In this document: piece after piece, positions 5,832 to 11,440 of the stretch
Numbering within the stretch: the first letter of the stretch is position 1
Layout of the letters: each line of letters starts with the position of its first letter
Assembly (NCBI GenBank): GCA_030152125.1
Contig: JASLIR010000140.1
Coordinates: 1 to 11,440 of the forward strand
Direction: 5' to 3'
DNA: 11,440 bases
Source of the DNA: Alkanindiges sp.
GTDB taxonomy: Bacteria; Pseudomonadota; Gammaproteobacteria; Pseudomonadales; Moraxellaceae
Notes under the pieces: generated by a model
Seen by the model: the letters and a program-made list of their open reading frames with translations, nothing else
Database searches by the model: none
Told to the model about the DNA's origin: nothing
Translations under genes and position numbers: made by a program

Positions 5832-8420
5832 CTACACCAGAACCTGATGGTTATCCAGCAGGGTGCCCAGGTTCACGGTTACATTGCTTAAGGTAAGCAG
5901 GGCAGTGCTGTTAAACGCACTGGCGCTGCCATCGCGGTCAATGTTTAGCACGGTGTTGCTGCCTTGGGTACTGGTGGATAAAAAGCCGCTTAAACTACCC
6001 AGTGAGCCATCACCACCATAACCAATCAGCAGGTCACTTAGGTCAATAATATCTGCATTGGTATTGCTGGCAGGGTTGCCTATCTTAAAGTCGGTCCAGG
6101 TATCTACACCGTTACCACCGGTTTTGTCATTGACAGACAGTACGGTATAAATAGCGGTGTCGGTGCCAATGCCGCCAATCAGGGTGTCGTTACCGGCACC
6201 ACCGTTCAGGCTGTCCTTGCCGCTGCCACCATCCAGCGTGTCTGCACCGCCTTTACCTTCCAGAATGTCGTTGTTGCTCATGCCTTTCAGGATGTTGGCT
6301 GCATTATTGCCGCTCAGGCTGTTGGCACGGGCATTGCCGGTGCCGTCAATGCTGGCACTGCCGCTCAATGTCAGGTTTTCCAGGCCATTTCCCGCATCCA
6401 GGGTAAAGCTGATGCTGGAAATTACCTCGTCAGTCCCTTCATTGGTCAGTTCAGTCACTGTGTCGCCAATGTGGTTCACATAATAGGTGTCGTTACCCAG
6501 TCCACCGGCCATGCTGTCGGCACCAGCGCCACCGTTCAGCTTGTCAATACCCAGACCACCTTTCAGGGTGTCATTGCCTTCGCCACCGTCCAGCGTGTCG
6601 TTGCCATAGCCACCCCGCAGGATGTCATCACCGGCACCGCCAGTCAGCGTGTTATTGGCAGCGTTACCAATAATTTCATCGTTATAGGCAGTACCAATGG
6701 CTTTTTCTATGCTGGTATTCAGGTTAATGGTCAACTGGTTGGCATCGGAAATATGCCCGGTCTTGGCATTGCCCAGGTAGCTCCAGCTGCCATCATTCAG
6801 GTTGAGGGTCACGCGCTGGGTGGCTGTACTGGCATCAATCGTGTCAGTACCCGCACCATCCCACACAAACGTTCCTTTAGTACCATTGAAATAATAGGTG
6901 TCGTTGCCGGTACGTGAGGTGGTTTCCACGCCGTACATGGCTTGCAGGGCAGCGGTATCAAATGCCCTTAAACCGGTATTGGCATAGTCGGAGTAATCAA
7001 AGTTGTAGCTCATGATGGTCCAGTCGGCAGACTCTTCACTGGCAGACAGGTACTGCGAATAGTCATTGCCAAAGGAGTGCTGCAGGCCCAGTGCATGCAG
7101 GATTTCATGGGTCAGGGTGTATTTTTCCGGGTTGCCCACATTATTGGCATCATCGCGCATGTTATTGCCGATAAATACATCCGAACCCAGTGAACTGCTG
7201 CTGGGGTAATAGGCATGGCCTGCATAGCCTGACATATCTACATACTGGAAGGACAATACATCCTGTGCGGTTTGCGAGCTGGCTGCAGCAAAGTTGACAT
7301 TGGCCTGCTGGGCTATGCTGGTCAGGCTGGCAATGGCTGCGGTTTTTTCTGCCTGCGAAAAGGCAGTCCAGCCGGAGGTGTCGTCACCACCAGTCAGGTA
7401 AGACGGGGCAGCGGTAGGGAAGATATAGCCAAAGTTATTGCTGACACCATGCTCGCCACTCAGCAGTACATTGACCCAGTACTGTGCACCAGTGGCGTTA
7501 TCCAGGTCGCTGCCCTGTAGTACCTGCCCATCGGCAAACAGTACGCTAAAATTCAGTGATTTGTCATACAGGTAGTTATTGATGGTGACAGTATCCCTGC
7601 CGGTGTTGCCGTAGCTGATCACCAGGTTGCCATTCACAATCTTAAAGTCCACATCGTCTACCGTGGAGTCGGCAAATAGCAGCTTGTTGGCGCCAGAGCT
7701 ATCCAGCACGGTATCCTGTCCGTCACCCTTATACAGCGTGTAGGTATCGTTGCCGCCTTCACCTTTTAAGGTGTCGTTACCCTTGCCGCCTTTCAGGGTG
7801 TCGTTGCTGCTGGAGGCGGTCAGGGTGTCGGCGCCGTCGGTACCCTGCCATACAATTTCCTTGCTGCCAATAAAGGCATCCTTGCTTTGGCTTGTGCCAT
7901 CGGCAAAGGTGAAGGTGGTTACATTGCCATCCAGGATTACTGAGTCATTGGCGCTATATTTGATTTGCAGGCCGCTGGCGCTGCCTTGTACGGTGATATC
8001 AGCAGCATTGGCATCGGTAAATTTGATGGTGTTCTGGCCGGAGCTGTCGGATACCGTGTCCTTGCCATTGCCAGCGCTAAACTGGTAGGTGTCGTTGCCG
8101 GAGCCGCCAAAAATACGGTCATCACCGGCCTTGCTGGCAATCGTATTGTCGCCGGAGGTACCTACAATCCATTCCGCCTGGTCGCTGCTGGCAGTCAGGC
8201 CATTATCGCTAGTCAGGAAAATAACATTCTTTTCCACCGCATCGGTAAAGGTAAAGCGCATGCTGGACAGGCTACCCACATAGGTGCTGTAGTATGCCCC
8301 GTTGTTGTTGTACACCGATAAAAAGCCACCTGAGTAAGTGACATTCTTAACATCGGTAGAAGCATAGTCGGTAAATTCAAAAACTTTAATTCCGTTAGAA
8401 TCAGTATAAATACGGCTCAT
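5832..8420 (-). CDS. Secreted RTX metalloprotease with mid-protein serralysin domain (M10-like)
   Basis: An 862-residue calcium-binding RTX protein, probably an extracellular zinc protease. Domain order: an unknown N-terminal segment (1-84); an RTX block (87-110) with a haemolysin-type related unit (to about 185); a second RTX block (193-225) with a similar unit (to about 305); a peptidase domain (about 310-500); the serralysin C-terminal domain (TRTGNDTYYFNG onward, 502-575); a long RTX array of GGxGxDxLx repeats (576-750); and a VC_A0849-type type I secretion tail (about 755-862). Zinc motif HEILHALGLQH has ligands His438, His442, His448 and catalytic Glu439. The Met-turn is Met470 with Tyr472 (IMSYNF). 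There is no Sec signal peptide, as expected for type I secretion. ATG 8420 has AGGA 8 nt upstream. Classical serralysins are about 470-500 aa with the protease first, so this layout is unusual. No exporter or inhibitor gene is nearby. Confidence 0.9.
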   Translation of the reverse strand: MSRIYTDSNGIKVFEFTDYASTDVKNVTYSGGFLSVYNNNGAYYSTYVGSLSSMRFTFTDAVEKNVIFLTSDNGLTASSDQAEWIVGTSGDNTIASKAGDDRIFGGSGNDTYQFSAGNGKDTVSDSSGQNTIKFTDANAADITVQGSASGLQIKYSANDSVILDGNVTTFTFADGTSQSKDAFIGSKEIVWQGTDGADTLTASSSNDTLKGGKGNDTLKGEGGNDTYTLYKGDGQDTVLDSSGANKLLFADSTVDDVDFKIVNGNLVISYGNTGRDTVTINNYLYDKSLNFSVLFADGQVLQGSDLDNATGAQYWVNVLLSGEHGVSNNFGYIFPTAAPSYLTGGDDTSGWTAFSQAEKTAAIASLTSIAQQANVNFAAASSQTAQDVLSFQYVDMSGYAGHAYYPSSSSLGSDVFIGNNMRDDANNVGNPEKYTLTHEILHALGLQHSFGNDYSQYLSASEESADWTIMSYNFDYSDYANTGLRAFDTAALQAMYGVETTSRTGNDTYYFNGTKGTFVWDGAGTDTIDASTATQRVTLNLNDGSWSYLGNAKTGHISDANQLTINLNTSIEKAIGTAYNDEIIGNAANNTLTGGAGDDILRGGYGNDTLDGGEGNDTLKGGLGIDKLNGGAGADSMAGGLGNDTYYVNHIGDTVTELTNEGTDEVISSISFTLDAGNGLENLTLSGSASIDGTGNARANSLSGNNAANILKGMSNNDILEGKGGADTLDGGSGKDSLNGGAGNDTLIGGIGTDTAIYTVLSVNDKTGGNGVDTWTDFKIGNPASNTNADIIDLSDLLIGYGGDGSLGSLSGFLSTSTQGSNTVLNIDRDGSASAFNSTALLTLSNVTVNLGTLLDNHQVLV

Positions 8421-8469
8421 GCATGTTTTCCTGTTTTATTGCTAAAAAAAATGAATACATCATGCCTGC

Positions 8470-8499
8470 AGTATATTTTTTAACTTTCTAATAGAACAA
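8470..8499 (-). promoter_or_regulatory. Candidate sigma-70 promoter of the RTX protease gene
   Basis: On the minus strand, TTGTTC (8494-8499) lies 18 nt before TATACT (8470-8475), which matches the -10 consensus at five of six positions. It is about 50 bp upstream of the start codon. The -35 match is poor. The AT-rich stretch upstream (to about 8645) could bind a silencer or activator; this is inference. Confidence 0.4.
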
Positions 8500-8586
8500 G
8501 ATTCTAGGTTTCACACTTCATGGGCAGATCAAAAATGTATTCACAATCTACCTTAAAAAGTGAAGGATGTTTCACATTTAAATTAC

Positions 8587-8623
8587 AAAAATATTCATAA
8601 TATTTTAAAATTGTAATATTTTT
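8587..8623. other. AT-rich inverted repeat in the regulator/RTX intergenic region
   Basis: AAAAATATT (8587-8595) and AATATTTTT (8615-8623) pair over 9 bp with a 19-nt AT-rich loop. On the minus strand it lies 23 bp after the AraC-type gene stop. It may slow RNA polymerase, but with only A-T pairs it is a weak terminator candidate. Confidence 0.3.
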
Positions 8624-8645
8624 ACAAGATTGAAGATAGCGTGAC

Positions 8646-9578
8646 TCACTGTAGCATGGCATGCTTGCGATAGGCGCTAGGGGTTTGCATATAATGTTTT
8701 TTAAAGGCCAGACAAAAACTGTTTTCCGAGGAAAAGCCCAGTTTTTCACTAATGCTGGCGCAGTTTAAGCTGGTTTGCCGCAGCATATAGGCGGCAACGC
8801 GCAGGCGATGGTGGGCAATGTAGCTGAGGGGAGGCAAGCCAATTTTCTGGCTAAAGCGTTCGGCAAATACCGAGCGCGACATATGGGCAATCTCTGCCAG
8901 TTCATTCACGCTCCAGTTGTAATGCAGGTTGCTATGAATGGCATTCATTACCCGGAACAGGGCAGGGTCCTTAAAAGCCATCAGCCAGCTTTCAGAATCT
9001 TCTGCCAGATGCTCAATGTGATAGCGTATGCATTCCACCAGAATCAGTTCTGCCAGACGGTTAACCAGTGTATCCCTCCCTGGCTTGGGGGCTTGTGCCT
9101 CCAGTAACAGGAATTGCAGTACATAGTCTACCCATATGTTGACGTGGCTTTGCAGCTCCTGCTCAATCAGGATTACTTTGGGCAATGCCGTGAGCAGGGG
9201 GCGTGCCATGTCCTGATCCACCGTGCACTGGAAGCACAGCAATTTGCAGTCCAGCGCTGTACCGCTACCCAGCGCCACAGGCTCGTCACAATGACCATTA
9301 AAATGCTGGTCCAGCATATAGGCCGGCATTAAAGCGGCGGCTTCTCCCATACTGCGTAGTGCATGCGGGCGGCCTTTTCCCAGCATCAGCAGGTTGCCTT
9401 TTTGCAGTGGAATTTGTTCATCCTCATCCAGCACAAGCTGGCATTCGCCCTCAATCATCAGGTAAAAAATGATGTGGCTGGAAGCAAGGCTGGCGTGCCA
9501 GTTACCGTGTCCATGCAGGTAAATGTAATCCGCCCTGCTGATGTGCAGGTCTTCACAAATTTGACTTAAGGCATCCAT
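8646..9578 (-). CDS. AraC-family regulator with cupin sensor, likely activator of alkB
   Basis: A 310-residue transcription factor. The N-terminal part (about 1-190) is a cupin-type sensor of the AraC 'cupin_6' group: it begins MDALSQICEDLHISRADY, followed by the YLHGHGNWHA and IFYLMIEGECQLVLD strands. The C-terminal part (about 205-310) is the AraC double helix-turn-helix, with FRVMNAIHSNLHYNWSVNELAEIAHMSRSVFAERF and the second helix region ISEKLGFSSENSFCLAFKKHYMQTPSAYRK. I chose ATG 9578 because related cupin_6 regulators start with MDALS and an AGG precedes it. The frame continues upstream to 9752, but that would overlap the alkB start. It is divergent from alkB with about 156 bp between starts, matching the alkR/alkM arrangement known in Acinetobacter baylyi. 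It therefore probably senses alkanes or a product, but whether it is orthologous to AlkR is not shown here. Confidence 0.85.
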   Translation of the reverse strand: MDALSQICEDLHISRADYIYLHGHGNWHASLASSHIIFYLMIEGECQLVLDEDEQIPLQKGNLLMLGKGRPHALRSMGEAAALMPAYMLDQHFNGHCDEPVALGSGTALDCKLLCFQCTVDQDMARPLLTALPKVILIEQELQSHVNIWVDYVLQFLLLEAQAPKPGRDTLVNRLAELILVECIRYHIEHLAEDSESWLMAFKDPALFRVMNAIHSNLHYNWSVNELAEIAHMSRSVFAERFSQKIGLPPLSYIAHHRLRVAAYMLRQTSLNCASISEKLGFSSENSFCLAFKKHYMQTPSAYRKHAMLQ

Positions 9579-9660
9579 AACGCAACCTGTACCAGTGGAT
9601 GTGCCAAAGATAGCGATTTTTTGCATGATGCGCCGTTTTCTGGAGAATCGCATAGTTTTT

Positions 9661-9700
9661 TCGGACGCGGGGAAGTATTTTTGCTGATCGAATCGTCCGA
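9661..9700. promoter_or_regulatory. Candidate operator half-sites for the AraC-type regulator
   Basis: TCGGACG (9661-9667) and CGTCCGA (9694-9700) are perfect inverted half-sites, 33 bp apart start to start, close to three DNA turns. A second, smaller inverted repeat, GATCG (9686-9690) and CGATC (9698-9702), overlaps the right half. Both lie between the divergent starts of the regulator and alkB. The regulator as binder is inference. Confidence 0.4.
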
Positions 9701-9709
9701 TCATATGCT
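9681..9709 (+). promoter_or_regulatory. Candidate alkB promoter
   Basis: TTGCTG (9681-9686) and TATGCT (9704-9709) are exactly 17 nt apart, matching sigma-70 at three and four of six positions. Such a weak promoter is typical of activator-dependent control. The -10 is also the left arm of the palindrome TATGCT/AGCATA (9704-9719). GGAG at 9723-9726 is 8 nt before the alkB start. Confidence 0.45.
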
Positions 9710-9734
9710 CAGAAGCATACGCGGAGAATGATGA

Positions 9735-10967
9735 ATGAACGCCAGTACTCAAGCCAGCCTGTTACACGCCGTAGAAAAGCAGTCCGCCTACAAGGACAAA
9801 AAGAAACCCCTGTGGATGATTGGCATGGGCGTGCCAGTGATTGCCATGGCCGCTTTAGCGGGCTATCAGTTTGGCCCCAAGCGCAGCAAACTGTTTTTTG
9901 CCGGATTTGGCCCCGTGCTGGCACACGGCATTATTCCTGCACTGGACAAGTTAATTGGTGATGATAAGGAAAACCCGCCGGAAGAAGCTATCAAGCAACT
10001 GGAAAATGATCCTTACTATGCCCGCATTGTAAAACTGTTTATTCCCTTGCAGTATGCGGCCAATATTTACGGGGGCTATCTGGCCAGCCGTAAAGATACC
10101 CCACTGCACCATCAGGTATTGCTGGGCAGTTTGATTGGCCTGGTAAACGGTATTGGCGTAAATACCGCGCACGAGCTGAGCCATAAACCGGAAAAGCTGA
10201 ATCACTATCTGTCACATCTGGCACTGGCCCCTACCGGCTACAACCATTTCCGTGTGGAACACCCTTATGGTCACCATCGCCGTGTAGCCACCCCGGAAGA
10301 TCCGGCATCCTCACAAATGGGTGAAACTTTCTGGCAGTTCTGGCCGCGTACGGTAGTGGGCAGCTTTAAATCCGCCATTGAAATTGAAACCAACCGTTTA
10401 AAGCGTCAGGGTAAGAAGTTCTGGAGCAAGGACAACGAGCTGATTCATGGCTGGGCCATGAGTGCTGCATTCCACGGTGGCATGGTGGCGGCATTTGGCA
10501 AACGGGTGATTCCTTTCCTGGCCACACAGGCTGCTTATGGCGTTACCCTGTTTGAACTGATTAACTACGTAGAGCATTACGGCTTAAAGCGCGAAGATTT
10601 AGGCAATGGCAAGTATGCGCGTACCATGCCGGAACACAGCTGGAACAACAATAACGTGGTGACCAACCTGTTCCTGTACCAGTTGCAGCGTCACTCCGAC
10701 CACCATGCTTACCCGACCCGCAGCTTCCAGGCCTTGCGTCATTTTGAGGAAGCACCGCAGTTACCGGGTGGCTATGCCTCCATGCTGTTGCCGGCCATGA
10801 TTCCAGGCTGGTGGTTTAAAATGATGGACCAGCGTGTGTATGACCATTATCAGGGTGACTTAAGCAAGGCCAGTATTTACGAGAGCAGCCGTACCCGGGT
10901 ATATGCCAAGTTTGGTTATGTGCCTAAAGAAGAGCAGGTGGCTGAAACCGAAAGCAGCGCAAGCTAA
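9735..10967 (+). CDS. alkB: Alkane 1-monooxygenase (AlkB/AlkM-type di-iron hydroxylase)
   Basis: A 410-residue integral membrane enzyme that oxidises the terminal carbon of n-alkanes to a primary alcohol using O2, with electrons from rubredoxin. All signature motifs are intact: NTAHELSHK (143-151), EHPYGHHRRVATPEDPASS (175-193), the HYG motif NYVEHYGLKR (277-286), and LQRHSDHHAYPTRSFQALR (317-335). The histidines in these boxes bind the two irons. Hydrophobic helices precede the first box (about 28-46, 54-72, 97-116, 127-144) and follow the second (about 242-280). Length agrees with AlkB/AlkM (about 400-410), and no rubredoxin is fused at the C-terminus, which is a short acidic tail. ATG 9735 has GGAG 8 nt upstream. 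No rubredoxin or rubredoxin-reductase gene is in the window. In Acinetobacter these are unlinked, so their absence is not odd. Chain-length range cannot be read with certainty. Confidence 0.97.
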   Translation: MNASTQASLLHAVEKQSAYKDKKKPLWMIGMGVPVIAMAALAGYQFGPKRSKLFFAGFGPVLAHGIIPALDKLIGDDKENPPEEAIKQLENDPYYARIVKLFIPLQYAANIYGGYLASRKDTPLHHQVLLGSLIGLVNGIGVNTAHELSHKPEKLNHYLSHLALAPTGYNHFRVEHPYGHHRRVATPEDPASSQMGETFWQFWPRTVVGSFKSAIEIETNRLKRQGKKFWSKDNELIHGWAMSAAFHGGMVAAFGKRVIPFLATQAAYGVTLFELINYVEHYGLKREDLGNGKYARTMPEHSWNNNNVVTNLFLYQLQRHSDHHAYPTRSFQALRHFEEAPQLPGGYASMLLPAMIPGWWFKMMDQRVYDHYQGDLSKASIYESSRTRVYAKFGYVPKEEQVAETESSAS

Positions 10968-10985
10968 ATCCATTCCGCCTGATAT

Positions 10986-11015
10986 ATAAAGCCCGATTCG
11001 TCGGGCTTTTATTTA
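10986..11015 (+). terminator. Rho-independent terminator of alkB
   Basis: AAAGCCCGA (10988-10996) pairs with TCGGGCTTT (11001-11009) around a TTCG tetraloop, followed by T-rich sequence. It starts about 20 bp after the alkB stop, so alkB is probably transcribed as a single gene. Confidence 0.93.
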
Positions 11016-11134
11016 TAGTCAAACCGCCCAATTGCGCATACAGAAATAAGGCTATTTATGGGGGCAAAGACCCATGTGCGCCAACTAAGGTTTTAATCTA
11101 TAAAATACAAATATGTGTATGCATTATTGGGAGC

Positions 11135-11154
11135 TCGAGGACGATAGTCCTCGA
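11135..11154. repeat. Perfect 8-bp palindrome with GATA loop
   Basis: TCGAGGAC and GTCCTCGA form a perfect stem around GATA. It opens a cluster of four palindromes in the gene-free right end (11016-11440); no T-run follows. Confidence 0.6.
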
Positions 11155-11162
11155 AACCCTAT

Positions 11163-11197
11163 CAAATTTTCGAACGCCGTAGGCGTTCGAAAATTTG
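11163..11197. repeat. Perfect 16-bp palindrome with GTA loop
   Basis: CAAATTTTCGAACGCC (11163-11178) and GGCGTTCGAAAATTTG (11182-11197) are perfectly complementary around GTA. It lies 8 bp after the previous palindrome. The length and tight loop make chance formation unlikely. It has no T-run. Confidence 0.75.
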
Positions 11198-11313
11198 GCT
11201 CTTGATCTTGCTTTTAAAATAGTTAATTTTATCGTTCATAATTAAAACTGTTTTTAAATAAAATTATCAGCTAAGAAGCTAGCATGATGCGCATATGGTA
11301 CAAAATCAAAAAC

Positions 11314-11348
11314 CCAAAAAGTGGCTTGCTACGCAAGCCACTTTTTGG
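11314..11348. repeat. Perfect 16-bp palindrome with TAC loop (terminator-like)
   Basis: CCAAAAAGTGGCTTGC (11314-11329) and GCAAGCCACTTTTTGG (11333-11348) are perfectly complementary around TAC. The stem ends with a run of A and a run of T, so it could act as a bidirectional terminator, although no known gene ends next to it. Confidence 0.7.
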
Positions 11349-11356
11349 AGCGGGAC

Positions 11357-11378
11357 TTGGCGGGCTCCCGCCCGCCAA
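11357..11378. repeat. GC-rich 9-bp palindrome
   Basis: TTGGCGGGC (11357-11365) and GCCCGCCAA (11370-11378) pair perfectly around TCCC, 8 bp after the previous palindrome. Apart from these four palindromes and the alkB terminator, I see no gene or other signal in 10968-11440; the stretches between are AT-rich. Confidence 0.6.
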
Positions 11379-11440
11379 ACCTCCCTTAACGCATATAAAA
11401 GCAGTCTGTTAAAACATGGGATTACCACTGGCGGTTTTTT

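Noticed and set aside
6157..6917. Long plus-strand ORFs opposite the RTX repeats
   Set aside because: They are antisense shadows created by the regular Gly/Asp codon pattern of the RTX repeats.
8504..8749. 81-codon minus-strand ORF across the end of the regulator gene
   Set aside because: It overlaps the regulator's second helix-turn-helix in another frame and runs into AT-rich intergenic DNA; no start signal or family likeness.
9579..9752. 58 extra N-terminal residues for the AraC-type regulator
   Set aside because: They would overlap the alkB start and promoter and do not look like the family; MDALSQ at 9578 is a typical N-terminus with an upstream AGG.
11131..11380. CRISPR array
   Set aside because: The palindromes differ in sequence, so there is no repeated unit with regular spacers, and no cas gene is present.
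11409..11440. Possible 3' end of a minus-strand gene at the right edge (last residues KTASGNPMF)
   Set aside because: Only nine codons are visible, with no family signal, so it cannot be told from chance.

Overview
The window looks like chromosomal DNA of a hydrocarbon- and lipid-degrading gammaproteobacterium. The best guess is a relative of Acinetobacter or Alkanindiges (Moraxellaceae). This rests on an AlkB/AlkM-type alkane hydroxylase divergent from an AraC-family regulator, a FadI-like thiolase, a Pseudomonas/Acinetobacter-type secreted lipase and an HSL-type esterase. The genus is an inference.

Layout, left to right. (1) 3-1247: the 3' end of a short-chain dehydrogenase, then an HSL-family esterase, both on +. 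(2) 1396-3067: a small four-helix membrane protein and a secreted family I.1/I.2 triacylglycerol lipase, the latter closed by a strong terminator. (3) 3068-3367: intergenic DNA with two abutting perfect palindromes that can be enclosed by a third stem. (4) 3368-4669 (-): FadI-like thiolase. (5) 4670-5831: an AT-richer island with one SUKH/SMI1-KNR4-like gene carrying a (GAT)7 poly-Asp tail, flanked by REP-like palindromes. (6) 5832-8420 (-): an 862-aa RTX protein with a serralysin-type zinc protease domain in its middle and a type I secretion tail. (7) 8646-10967: an AraC/cupin regulator divergent from alkB, which ends in a clear terminator. (8) 10968-11440: no gene is recognised; there are four perfect palindromes.

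How the genes may work together: AlkB makes the first alcohol from an alkane, the lipase and esterase release fatty acids from esters, and the thiolase ends beta-oxidation. The AraC-type protein is the probable alkane-responsive activator of alkB. Partners normally needed are absent from the window: rubredoxin and its reductase for AlkB, the Lif foldase for the lipase, the FadJ partner of the thiolase, and the type I secretion machinery for the RTX protease. The most unusual items are the RTX protease architecture, the SUKH gene with its triplet repeat, and the dense, varied palindromes at gene ends.
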